From Gonium pectorale (Eukaryota > Chlorophyta > Chlorophyceae > Chlamydomonadales > Volvocaceae): 64,000 nucleotides of DNA. The notes under the pieces are model-generated. The model was not told where the DNA came from, ran no database searches, and saw nothing but the letters and a program-made list of their open reading frames with translations. A program made the translations under genes and the position numbers. Shown one piece after another: positions 12,101 to 23,596 of this stretch (its first letter is position 1; each line of letters begins with the position of its first letter). The DNA lies in assembly GCA_001584585.1 (NCBI GenBank), contig LSYV01000015.1, forward strand, positions 1,056,684 to 1,120,683. The letters run 5' to 3'.

Positions 12101-15100
12101 GGGAGTCGGCACAGCGCGTGGCGCGCGGATACCTTACCGAGAACGAGATGCGCGCCTTCTACAGAGCCAAGGTACGGTGGCGGCGGTGTGGGAGGTAATT
12201 CACTCAAGCCCGGGTCACGGCATCCCCGGTGACGGGGATGGGTTTTGTCGCAGGAGCTGACTATCTGTACCAGGAGCCTCTGCCTCATGTAGAAAGCGAC
12301 ACGCCACCGAGACATACATCAGTGCACCGACTCTCTGTGCCCGCTCTCTTGCCACCCCATCTGCCGCCTCCCTCCGTCCATCAGGCTGCCGAGTTTGAGC
12401 AGGCTCACAAGCTCAAGGAGGCCGAGAAGGCGTACCTGGCTGCGGGAGGGGACGATGTGGACAAGGCCATCGCCATGTACAAGCGGGCCAAGATGTACGA
12501 CCATATGATCCGACTGGTCACCACGTACCGCAAGGAGAAGGTGCCAGAGGTACGAAAGGCGTAACTAGACCCGCGCCGTCTGCTTAGCCTCGGGATATCC
12601 TGATGCTGTAGTCGCAGTTTGACCCTCGCCTTCCTGACCGCGGTGCAACACTGTCGCTTGAGCAGGCCTGACCACACTCCACGTGCTCCTCCTCCTGCAA
12701 CGCCTCCCCCACCCTGCCGCGCCCAATCTACAGGCTCACACGCTCATTGCACAGCAGCTCGAGGTGGAGGGGAACTTGCGAGAGGCGGAGAAGCACTTTG
12801 TGGAGGCCAAGGTTGGTGGCGGACGGGGCGGCAGGGAGGGGTAGGGACGGTGGGATGGTAGGCATCCATGTTCGTTGTAGACAAGCCACGCTTCGAGCTT
12901 CAGGTCTGCTTCCCGGTGGCCGTTCCCATGCTCTTGACTTCCCTAATCAGCTTGCATTATTTAGCGTAATCCTGCCTCATTATCGCCCGATCACTGCCCT
13001 CCGGCACCTCGCACTACGTCGCGCAGGACTGGAAGAGCGCCGTGCAGATGTACCGTCAGGCCAACCAGTGGGAGGACGCTCTTCGTGTGGCCAAGACCTA
13101 CGGTGGCATCAACGCATCCAAGCAGGTCGCTTACGCATGGGCGCTCACGCTGGGTGAGTGGCTGCCGGCAGCGCAAGAGCGACCCGCGGTGTGGGAGGAA
13201 TGAGTGATACAAAAAATGTTTTAGCTGGGGTGCCGGTGCGTACTTCGTGCGCTCTATACAGTGGTTCATAGTGCCGTAGAGCTGTAGAAGCGGCGCTGTT
13301 TTGGCAGCGCTTCATCACGCCCCTCTTAACACATGGATAATTGTCTCAACTCCATCGTTGGCACTCCCCAGGCGGCGACGACGGCGCTGCGTTGCTCAAG
13401 AAGATGGGCCTGCTGGAGCAGGCTATCGAGTACGCTGTGGAGAGCGGGGCGTTCGCGCAGGTGGGCAGAGTGGTCAGGCAGGGTTTGAGAGAGCGGTATG
13501 GGCCAACCGTTCCATCACGAACATGCATGCCATGCGCGCCTTCTTCAATGCTCCCTGCCCGCGCGGCTTCGCCGGCCTCCTCTGCCCAGTCCACACAACA
13601 CCCACAACCCCGCAATCTCACCCCGCAGGCCTTCGAGATGACGCGCGCGGGCGCCAAGCAGAAGCTGCCCGAGGTGCATCTCAAGTACGCCATGTTCCTT
13701 GAGGACGAGGGGCGCTTTGCGGAGGCCGAGGCCGAGTTCATCTCTGCCGGCAAGCCCAAGGAGGCGTGCGACATGTACATGCACAATCAGGACTGGGAAG
13801 CAGCCATGCGCATCGCGGAGCGCTACGACCCCACCATGGTGGCGGACATCCTGGTGGCGCAGGCGCGCGCGGCAATGGAGCGGAAACAGTGGCTCCCTGC
13901 AGAGGTGTGTTGGGGCGACCCGGGACGGCGGTCCTTGCGGGGTCCATACAGCTGCATTGTTTTACAAAGATCGGTGCTGCTCGCATGATGCGCGCGTCAT
14001 CATTTCGAGCCCACATCACTTTCCTCCCATGCCGCCGCCCTAAAACCTTCTATTTCCACCTCACCACTACCTCCAGGGCCTGTTCATCAAGGCCAAGCGG
14101 CCTGAAGCGGCCCTTAAGATGTACCGGGACGCCCGGCTGTGGAACGACGCGCTGCGCGTTGCGGAGCAGTACCTGCCCACCAAGGTGGCCGAGGTGCAGA
14201 TGGAGCTGCTCAGCGGCCAAGGAGCTGCAACGACCAACAGCGGGCCCGCGCCCAGCACCGACAGCGTCATCAACAAGGCGCGCGGCTTCGAGCGCAATAA
14301 CGACTACGCGCGGGCAATTGAGGCCTACCTCTCGCTGACGGCGCAGGTGCGACGCGGATGGGGAGGGGTGTGGGGCATGGCGCGGTGACCCGCAGTCAGC
14401 CTGTAAGCGGTAGGCTCATAACCTGCTTGTCATATCGTAACCCGCAAAGCTTGGCATCCAGACGGAATGGTGGTGTGCGCGCCTGCAGCTTGCCCTTGAA
14501 GCCGATCCCTATTCCTCGCCTGATCCCGTCCAGGACTCGACAAATCACGACCAGCTGGAGCACTGCTGGGAGCAGGCCGCCCAGTTGGCCATCAACTACC
14601 AGCGCCACCGCATGAAGGACGTGGTCAACACGGTGTCGGAGCGGCTGCAGGAGATCGGGCGGCACCAGGCGGCGGGCGAGCTGCACGAGTCCATCGACGA
14701 CATGCAGGGCGCCATCCGCGCGTACTGCGCAGGCCGGTTGTGGGACAAGGCCCGCGCCCTGTCAGGCAACAACCCCACCTTCACGCGCTACATTGAGGAC
14801 CAGTACAACAACTACCTGTTACAGAACCAGCAGGTAGCTGCACTCGTGGCGATGTTTACTACGCTCACTTCCACAGTTAGACCTGAACGGGTCGTTTTGC
14901 CCTCTTGGGAATACTAGTGAATCACTGAAGCCTAACCTTTTCCTGTTGACCGCGACAGGCCGACGAGCTGGCAATGCGTGGCGGGCAGCACGCGCAGCAG
15001 GCGATCGAAATGTACGTGGCGCGCGACGAGTGGACCAAGGTGCATGAGCTGGCGGCGCAGCAGGGGCCCGAAATGGCGGCCACGTACGCGCTCAAGCACG

Positions 15101-16805
15101 CGGAGCGGCGCTTCAAGCAGGGAGACTACGCGCAGGTGCGTGCGTCTCAACCAGGAGTCGCCCGGCCCGGGTCCAAGGGTCTTGCGCCACATGGGCATGG
15201 CCTTGTGCCCGAAGGAGCAGAATAGCTGTATGCTGAATTTTGGCACTGTTGGCCTCACTGCCAGCCTAACTCGACATGCGGTCTACACACCATGTTCGTA
15301 TGTCTTTCTGCTGCGGCCCTGACTGGTCCCTATCCGCTCCCACCGCCCGCCCACCCTGCAGGCCGCTGCTGTGTTTGCGCAGCACGGCATCACCGCCTCG
15401 CCGCAGTACTTCGAGCTGTACCGCTCGATCGCACAGGGCGTGCTGCACGCCACGCAGCCCGAGCGCAACATTGCGGCGGAGCGTAGCCTGCGCGACATGA
15501 TGTACCGCCTGGTCAACCTGCTCCGCAGCGGCGGTGGCGCGACCAAATACAAGGGGGACACGGAGGCATTCCAGAACTACTACCTTGCGGCGCACTACCT
15601 AAGCTCCGCCACGGCGGCCAAGGAGCAGGGGCTCAAGGAGATTGCGGCCATGTGCCTGACCAGTGCGCTTCGATACGTAGGGAGCTCCATCCCGGCTGAC
15701 AGGGTGGGTATGGTGGTTGGGTTGCGGCCCGTGGGATAGTTGGGTAGCTGTGGGGCAGGCAGAGTGGCTGGCGTGTGCACTGCTGGGGCCTGGGACCCGT
15801 GGTGCTGGGCGCTTTTGGATTCAAGTTGCGGGGTGTCTTCCCTAATTGGGTGTAGGCCTTCAATGGTTTAAACCCACACCCGCATCCATACCCGCCCAAA
15901 CTCAACCCACCCTTCCCGTCTTGTCATTCATGTTGTCATGCTCCACCCACCTTCGTTTGTGCCGTCCGTCATTCCGACCTTGACCCCTCCCCGTTACCCT
16001 ACAGGCGTTCTACGAGTGCGGCTTGGCGTGGAATGAGGCTGGCCGCAAGAACATGGCGTTTGTGATGCTGAACCGTTTCCTGGACCTCAGCGACGCCATG
16101 GACGAGCCCGACTCGTCGGCGGCCGTCATCGAGAACGCCGACTTCGCCGACACGGACATTCCCTACGACTTCACGATCCCCGAGCGGCCGTACTGCACCG
16201 AGGCGCAGCGTGAGGAGGTGAGACTGTGGCAGGAGAGGAGGGTGCATGCTTGGGTATGGGGCCTGTGCCTCTGAATTCCACGTTCGGTTCCACTCATCAA
16301 GATAACGACCGTGAGTTTTTCCATACCGCTTTTAAGCTTCTTAGACGAGAGTCCAAGACGCATAGAAAGGTCATCGACCGCACAGCTATGTCTGACCTTA
16401 GCCATGCTGTACCTAATGTCCCGCTCACCCAGACGCATGCCAATTCCTACTCATCGCGTTGATCTTTGACCCCCCGCCCCGCCCACCCGCCCTTCCCAAC
16501 CTCGCTCGCAGGTCCGCAACACGGTCCTGGAGATTTCAATGGACCGCTCGACGGAGCAGGTGCTGTCGCTCAAGGCGTGCGAGCACTGCGGCAAGCCCAC
16601 CTACGAGGCCAACCTCACGTGCCACTTCTGCAAGAAGAAGTACGACCCCTGCGTCGTCACCGGCTACCCCATCCACAGCTACGACCGCGTGGTGTTCAAG
16701 GCCAACGGGCCTGAGCTCAACGCCATCCGCGACCAGTGGAACAAGTGGGTGGAGTCCTTCGGCACCGACCCGGTCACCGGCATGCAGGCCGCGCCCATGT
16801 ACTGA
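6182..16805 (+). CDS. IFT172: Intraflagellar transport protein IFT172 (IFT-B)
   Basis: Twenty-three exons: 6182-6264, 6338-6532, 7100-7682, 8294-8544, 8811-9171, 9398-9668, 9868-10121, 10334-10468, 10688-10918, 11148-11351, 11596-11757, 11959-12171, 12385-12549, 12734-12811, 13027-13153, 13372-13460, 13629-13904, 14077-14346, 14534-14833, 14959-15135, 15362-15703, 16005-16217, 16512-16805. All phases match, giving 1757 aa, the expected family length. The start [12 protein letters not shown] is typical. WD40 propellers occupy about residues 1-600 (for example [20 protein letters not shown] and [19 protein letters not shown]). TPR-like helical repeats follow to about 1650 ([22 protein letters not shown]). 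The end contains the conserved TDIP and VTGYPI stretches. IFT172 is the largest IFT-B subunit; it works at the ciliary tip in train turnaround and in anterograde trains. Exon 23 has two CxxC pairs. Complete and apparently functional. Confidence 0.97.
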
Positions 16806-17419
16806 GCGAGGCGGTGGCTGCAGCAGAGGTGGCGGCGGCGCAGGAGGGTGATCGAGAGCGCAGCGCGATGCAGCAGTGCTTGGGCAATTGGAGGATGCGC
16901 AGGTGGCGCCAGTGGTGCTGGCAGAGACCCGACGGCGGTGCGTATGCGCGGAGGGCGCCGATCGCGGAGCGCAGGCCGTCTTATACGGCCTCCCGTGCGG
17001 AGCGCGGCGCCCAGGAAGCCGCTCGAGCCTCTCTGGATTCATGTCAATAAATGACTGGCGTTGAGCTAGGAAAAGCATGGAGTTCGATGGGTGGGCTTCG
17101 TGACACGCCGAAGAGGTGTGCTCAGAACGGAGCGGTGAATCGTTATTGCGCCCGTGTTTAAGAGGAGATCGCGTCACAGCGAGCGCAGTGCATGAGATGT
17201 GATCATGCGGAGAGGAGCAGGAGACTGGGAATGGCGGGTGTACATAGTTTGGCCGGGATAGAGGACCAGTCAGGCGATGTGAAGTCAGGAGCAGCGAGCG
17301 AGGAAGGCGCTCGGCTCGGCGTGGCGCGTTGCCACGGCAGGGGCATGCGGTACACACCAGGGAGCGGATATAGGAGCGTCCCAACCAGCTGGTGCCTAGG
17401 ACCGTTCAGTCCGCACCCA

Positions 17420-17424
17420 TGTAA
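17420..17424 (+). terminator. Candidate IFT172 poly(A) signal TGTAA
   Basis: First TGTAA after the IFT172 stop codon, 615 bases downstream. Long 3' UTRs are common in these algae. A second copy lies at 17785-17789. Confidence 0.4.
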
Positions 17425-17784
17425 GTGCCGCCAGATCGCCTCGGGCATGCGCCCCTGGGCCGGGACCAGCTCTGACGGCATGTCGCCTGGGGGCCTGTTC
17501 CTTCTCTGCCCGCTGCCCCAGTCCCATCGCGGTGGCGTTTCACCTTCAGGCACGTCGCACTACCCCGGCCCCGGGCCGACCTACCGTTCCAGTTGGCCTT
17601 GTACACTACACCAAACTTGCCCTCGCTTGGGCGGCAATGCACGAGCGGGAGAGGCACGTCGAGCGAGGCCGCAAGGTCGGATCCGCAGGCATGGGGCCGC
17701 GTGGCATTGGAAAACTATAAATGCCATATGATGGCTCTTCATGCGTCCGTCTCTTGCTGCGGCTCATCACCATGCTTGCGAGCA

Positions 17785-17789
17785 TGTAA
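17785..17789 (+). terminator. Alternative IFT172 poly(A) signal TGTAA
   Basis: Second in-strand TGTAA downstream of IFT172, about 980 bases past the stop codon. Confidence 0.3.
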
Positions 17790-18221
17790 ATGTGCGCGGC
17801 TTGCAGCGTCGTCGGGTATGCTCAGTTAGGATCCTCAGGATAGATGGGAGGCCCTGGGTTTGCACAGTACGTAAGTCCTGGCTGGTGGAGATCCTAGGGA
17901 GGTGCGTCAGCAGCTTAGGCTTCAACATCCAATACCGCGAGGAAAGGTCCTGTACCAGTAACAAAACTTTGTACAGTTGGCCGGGGCCCAATGACCAAGA
18001 AGGTTGGTCATAGCAGGTCAGCAAAGCGGTCCGTCCGCATAGTCAGAAGACGGCACCTGCAGCACCGGGCCCTAGCTGCCATGGCAGAACTAAATGCAGA
18101 GGAGTCCTGCATGATCAGCGGGATAGGTAGACCCACGGGCCATCCAGAAGGAATTAACTTAGCCCCTGCACCAATCAATAGCGCAGTAGCGGCTGCGTGC
18201 TAGCGTGCATGGCTGTGTCCC

Positions 18222-18408
18222 GGGGCGCACAATCGTGGTTCCAGCCATCCTCGCTAATCGGGAGAGGGGTTGAAGGGGGGAGGGTGTCCCTTCCCCCTTC
18301 CCGGGGCGCACAATCGTGTTTCCCGCCATCCTCGCTGATCGGGAGAGGGGTTGAAGGGGGAGGGTGTCCCTTCCCCTTCCAGGGGCGCACAATCGTGTTT
18401 CCCGCCAC
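18222..18408. repeat. Tandem repeat, about 80-bp unit, two full copies plus a partial third
   Basis: Units begin with GGGGCGCACAATCGTG at 18222, 18303 and 18382, so spacings are 81 and 79 bases. The full copies share the block ATCGGGAGAGGGGTTGAAGG and a following GGGTGTCCCTTCC. The third copy breaks after about 27 bases. Copies differ by a few substitutions and one or two G/C indels. It ends 84 bases before the N run. Confidence 0.9.
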
Positions 18409-18491
18409 TCATGGATGCCGCTTTTACGGACTTCGTCGCGCCTCGTCTACTTTCGACAGTCACATCATCTATGAACTCACCTTTCGCAATA

Positions 18492-18731
18492 NNNNNNNNN
18501 NNNNNNNNNNNNNNNNNNNNNNNNNNNNNNNNNNNNNNNNNNNNNNNNNNNNNNNNNNNNNNNNNNNNNNNNNNNNNNNNNNNNNNNNNNNNNNNNNNNN
18601 NNNNNNNNNNNNNNNNNNNNNNNNNNNNNNNNNNNNNNNNNNNNNNNNNNNNNNNNNNNNNNNNNNNNNNNNNNNNNNNNNNNNNNNNNNNNNNNNNNNN
18701 NNNNNNNNNNNNNNNNNNNNNNNNNNNNNNN
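18492..18731. other. Assembly gap (240 N)
   Basis: Unresolved bases. The adjacent tandem repeat suggests the assembler failed in repetitive DNA, and the true length may differ from 240. Confidence 1.
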
Positions 18732-19141
18732 CGAGAAGGAAGAGAAGCCAGGGCGGTGCGGCCGCGTAACGGACCTCGGACCTGATTCCCGAATCTTGCA
18801 GAGTCTGGAGCGAAACGAGAGAGCCTTGCCTGCGCGGAGCGCCTAGCAGATCTCTCCTAGCGCAGCGCTGGGGACCAGGCTGGCGAAAGCACTAAGGCTG
18901 GTTAGAGTTGTGGTCTGGAGAAGCTGTGTTGAGCCTTGGGACGTCTCCCTTAGCACTGCAAGCGTGAACTTACACACGGAACACTTCTGGCGCGCTCCAG
19001 ACTAGCGACGCTGGGAGCGCGCACCGGCTATCTCTTCTAACAAGAATCTGCCGTACCACGTGATACGGCACCTGCCAATATGCTTGCAAGCATGCCTCCC
19101 GCTACAACGCCTCTCAGGCAACACAGCTAAGACAACATGAG
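18732..19141. other. Region between the gap and the PLC-like gene, mainly its 3' UTR
   Basis: No coding exon is supported. It holds the likely 3' UTR of the PLC-like gene, with a minus-strand TGTAA at 18974-18970. Confidence 0.5.
18970..18974 (-). terminator. Candidate poly(A) signal of the PLC-like gene
   Basis: TGTAA on the minus strand, 168 bases beyond the stop codon at 19142. Confidence 0.5.
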
Positions 19142-22100
19142 CTACATGCTCCTGTCAACGGCGACGTTGTGGTGGCGACATCCGTGTGTCTTGACATTGC
19201 CCATGCAGGGTCTATGCGGCGGCGTGCACGGCGGTCTGTAACAGCTTGCAGAGGAAGGGTGCATGTAGTTAACTCGTCTGCTGCGTGTATCTATGGTGTT
19301 CTCACCTGAAAAGCGGCTCGCTGAGGTTGCACAGCGAGTGGTGGGTGTGCGCCAGGTGGTCCATGGCGGGGCCGTAGTCGGATGCGCTCATGAGGAGCAC
19401 CCTCTTGCCGTAGCGACCCACCAGCATGTCGATGCTAGGAGGAGCACCCTGGGAGGTGCGGTCCGACAGTTCGACACCAACGGTTGAGCTCTGCCGGCAG
19501 AATAGGCCATAACGTTCCCAAGGCATGCGAACATGCACATGGCCGTCCCTGACTAAACTCAGACAGGAGACAGTTGCTCTAATCTCGGCCTTCCACAGCC
19601 CGTACCTGTTCCAGGGTAATCGCCCGCAGCTCCGCGGGCGACACGATGAGATCCCGCGGGATGGCGGCGGTAACCTGCACCAAACGGCGAGTTTAATGTG
19701 CGGGGTTGACAAAGGACGCAGGTACGAAGGCCGGCAGATCTTGCTGAGCAGTAAACCGAATCCTACTTCCAAAGTATGCACGAAGTACAGCCTACAGTTT
19801 GCTGGGTTATGCGCTCGTCAGCGGTCTCTGTACGAGCGGAATGCAGCCAGGGTTTCTGAAACAGGAAACTATGACCAAATGGTCACCGCAAAAATAATAC
19901 CCGTCCGGAGCAGGTCCGAAGCACTGGTTACTTCCGCGTTTAGGACCATGGAAAGTAACCACGTGGTCACCATTATATAACGCCTTCTGCCCGAAAGTGA
20001 CCAGCTTCAGCCGGCCAGCGTGTTATGCACGCCTTGTGGCGCCTGGCTGTGCAGAAGAAAAGCGATAGAGAAACGCGTTGTTTGAAACTCATATCTCAAA
20101 ATTTCTCGGGGAAGGGGCCCCTTGATCCCCGCTTTGAGGGGAGGCGGCCTTCGGCTGCCGGTTGCAGCCGACAACAAACCGACCCGAGAAACCAACTGGT
20201 TCTTGCTAAAATACTGGCAGGAAACACTGCATGCAGTCGCCCTCGATAGGGGTGTACGGGCTGAATATACACGACCCTGTCTGTGCAGGTTTCTCTATTT
20301 TCCTATCGTTCCCGCTACCAGCACCCAATCGCAGCAACCCCTGCATTTGCGGCAAACTGCAGCCCAGGCGGGATACATCTGCCGACGGCAGCTATTTAAG
20401 GTCCGTAGGTCCGTCTCGCGCCCCACCATCCCACCTGCTCCAGCAACTCGCCCACATGGCCCCACTGCGCCAGGTCGGGTTGATCGTCCAGATATACCAC
20501 CAGGAATTCGTCATCGCGGGGCGAGGGGGACGGGGAGCCCTGGCTAGCCAGCAGCCAGGCAGCCACCTCCGACACGGCGGAGGAGAAGGAGCTACATGGT
20601 TGCGCGAGAAAGGGAGCACCCGGAGGCAGCCGGGGTACGGTGTCATCTCACGGCGCCCAATGGATCACAAGGCAGGCAAGACGATTGTGGGATGAGAGAC
20701 TGCAGCTTGCACCTGCGACATAGTTTCCCTGCCACGCCCCCATCGTCTGCGCCTCTGCTACCTGCTTCCGACCGTACGCTTTCAATCCTTGTGTCCCCAA
20801 GCAACCACACGAACGAGCGCACTGCCAAGGCAGCCTCACCGCTGGTCCTTGGTGGGGAGAGAAGAAAGGCTGGGGTTACAGCCCACCGTCTCCGCGTCCC
20901 ACTCCACCGGCGGGTGTCCGAACAGCCGGGCCACCTGGCTCAGCAGCCCCACCAGGGTGTTGAGCCGGGCAGAGTGAAAACCGCCACAATGGCTGATGCG
21001 AAGGCTTGACTGCAAAGCGGGGGCGGTGATGCGGAGCTTGGTGCGGGGTGTGTGCGGGGCAGGGCGTGCATCCGTTGCAGTCAGGGGCGCTGCATCCCGC
21101 GCGGAGGTCAACGGGGCACAGTGCAGAACACCGACGGCCTCGCCAGTATTCACCAGTACTCAAAGCAGACCTAACCTGTCCTGTTGTGTTCGTGCGCTTT
21201 CTTCGCAGCCAGTTTTGCGTGGGCGCACCACTTCTGTACGGCCGTATGGTGGCGTACGGCATGCCACGCACCTGGATCCAGTGCACGTCCAGCTCCACAA
21301 ACCGTACTCCCAGGTTGAGCTGCGGCGTGGTCCGGCGGCGCATGGGGTGATGCCCCATGGAGGAGCCATGGAGGTATGGGGCTAGCAGAAGCTGAACCCT
21401 ACCCGGCATTCAACCAAAAGGCCTTACGTGGCGCCCGGCTCTGCAATTATCACATGTCACTTTACCTGATCTGTAAGTGACAGCACTTGGTTATTAGTAG
21501 CCAGGCGCTGGGGCCCCGACTGAGGGCAGGAGCAGAGGCGAGGAAGAATTCACCCGTCTCGGTGAAGGCATGCCGATGGAGAGGGAAACGCCCACGCAAA
21601 GAGTACCGTCAGGGGCTAGCGCCGGCTGCATCACCTGTGAGCTGTGACCCCCTAGGTGCACGCCCCGGACATAGCAGCACGGTGACTCGTGTACACGACC
21701 CCAAGCAGAGGCCGGATTCAGCCTGCCGGCACCATAACGGTGGCCGGATGTAACATAACATATATAACATAACCATCCTCATACACCCTGCCGCCATCAT
21801 CGCTCACCGCCAGCCCCAAGTACCGCATGTACTCGGTATAGATGTCATCGTGCATGCCGTACCCATCAGCCAGAGATATTGCTGAGTTATGCGTTCCAAG
21901 CAGCTGGGCGAGGCACAGCGGCTGGCGGCGGGCCAGGCGCCACTGCCAGTCGACCGCAAAGCGCAGCCACGGGTCCACCTTGACGCTACCAGGAGCGCAA
22001 ACGCGGACGCACACGTTACGGCTGTCGCACCTGCGGGCACGGCCATATTGTGGAATTAGGGGCGAACAGGGCCAAACCCGTGGACGCCCTAGCCATTGCG

Positions 22101-22509
22101 CCGTAGACTGACAAAGCGACGGAGGTCCTGACACCCCATATTGGACCCGCTGTTCCATGATTATTCTGACCTACCCAGAAATACAATCGACTGTACCCAA
22201 CGCATCATGAATTGAAGCTAGGGTTTGTACTAAGCAGGTAGGGATGCGACCATTTGCGCACCTCTGGGTCACGTCGCACTCAACGCCGTCAGGCACCCCG
22301 TCCCTCACGACGGCCTTGACGAAGCGTCCGTTGACGGTGCGAAGTCGTTCCCGCTGGACGTGCTCTTGGGCCAGGTGGAGACCCGAGGCAGGTTGCCGGA
22401 GCTCATGCGAAGCATCACTGATGTGCGATGCAGCTGAGTAATTACTGAACAACAATCCCTGAAGCAGGATGATAATCAAAACAGCTGGTGCGATTTGGGA
22501 CTTGGCCAT
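19142..22509 (-). CDS. Secreted PI-PLC X-domain (PLC-like phosphodiesterase) protein
   Basis: Nine exons, complement of 19142-19235, 19306-19448, 19606-19674, 20435-20591, 20840-21009, 21272-21319, 21466-21519, 21787-22030, 22262-22509; 408 aa, phases consistent. The start at 22509 is followed at once by a hydrophobic signal peptide (VLIIILLQGLLFSNYSAA); an in-frame ATG at 22575 exists but would bury it. The X-domain is recognisable: LLGTHNSAI with the first catalytic His, ATNNQVLSLTDQLNLGVRF, ELDVHW, then LRISHCGGFH with a second His, VEWDAETVGCNPSLSS, and DDEFLVVYLDDQPDL. This is the plant/algal PLC-like phosphodiesterase group of about 400 aa. These proteins resemble bacterial PI-PLC; substrates are mostly unproven. 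The last exon (32 codons, Pro/Cys/His-rich) is the least certain. Upstream of, and codirectional with, CFAP47. Confidence 0.82.
19872..20004. repeat. Cluster of small inverted repeats in a PLC-gene intron
   Basis: Within intron 19675-20434: GACCAAATGGTC (arms of 5), GGTTACTTCC paired with GGAAAGTAACC, the perfect palindrome ACCACGTGGT at 19958-19967, and a final GTGACC. Related GGTCAC/GTGACC and GTAACC units recur across about 130 bases. Confidence 0.55.
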
Positions 22510-23596
22510 GGCGACGTCCTCGAGCCTCAACCAGCATCCATACCCATTGAACCGGCCACTAAGACTGTCCGACAAGGCAGGATGGAGTGTTGTTCAGAAT
22601 AGTTTCATGTTTCGTGGAAGGTAAACCGACGCGACAGGTGTCCGTACCCTCTGCTGACTCAGGCCGCGTTCGCCTCGGACCGATACTAGCGCTCGGCTGC
22701 ATTGTGGCGCTGGCTCAGTGACTACTTTCGAGGACAGACGGGGTGCACTGTGGGGTTAACCCAGCGGTCGTTTGGACTAAGGGCTCGGGCAAAGAAACCC
22801 TTAACAAAGGATGCATCGGAGAGAACCTAGGACAGGAGCGTAGGGAGTGAATACATCGATACAAAAGGGCATGTACGTTGCTAAAAAGACACATGTGTAC
22901 GGATCCAGCGCCAAGAGAGTCGACAACACCGTCTCTTTTCTCCGTCCGCCGTTTGCCGTTTCCGCACAGCCTTACCCAACCCCAACTCGATGACGCTGCA
23001 TATAGCAATGTGACAGGGGGGCTATGGTGCAGTCCGGCGAGCCGCATGCACGGAGGCAGCATAAGCAGAGCGGCTAAGCGACACGCGCCGCACGCCAAGC
23101 GTCAAGCAATATCCTGCAGGCATAGACGTTCTATGTATATTCACAGGCCGTCCACTAGTGGCTGGACACGCTGTCGCGCATGGTGAGACCAGCGTGCACT
23201 CGACAGCGTCCGTCACCGTCGACATTCACATCATGTAGTCATGTACGGTCTATGTCAGATATCACGCATCTGACGGCATGTTTAGTCCTGCCCGCAACGC
23301 AGTGCTGTTGCAGCACGATCGCACCGGCACGAGCATATGCAACATGCACACTCTCTGAAACCCGTTGTCTCACCTACAGCCTAATGTGCCGCCAACGCAT
23401 TCGTCAATAACATTTACGATTGCCCTACCTGAAAGCCTACCCATCTAACTTCCCTTGCTTGTCAGTGCCAAACCTCAGCCCATACCTCCTGCCCTAGAAG
23501 TCGTGTCTGAAGCACCCAAGCCCGTGCCCCCACTTCTGGGCAGCACCTTCCATGTTCCTTGAGCCATCCACCACCCAACCTGCCCAACTTATAAAA
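22510..23596. other. Intergenic: PLC-like gene upstream region and CFAP47 3' UTR
   Basis: No supported coding exon. It must contain the promoter of the PLC-like gene and the 3' UTR of CFAP47, which are codirectional. I found no minus-strand TGTAA here, so the CFAP47 transcript end is unmarked. Confidence 0.5.

Larger units (their letters stand above)
16806..18491. other. IFT172 3' UTR and intergenic sequence up to the assembly gap
   Basis: No gene is supported here. TGTAA signals at 17420 and 17785 are candidate ends for the IFT172 transcript. A tandem repeat begins at 18222. Short open frames on both strands lack splice sites or family features. Confidence 0.6.

Noticed and set aside
21010..21271. 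Coding extension of the PLC-like gene upstream of LRISHCGG
   Set aside because: A strong acceptor just before 21009 joins DVHWIQ directly to SSLRISHCGG, as in family members; the upstream open frame is intron.
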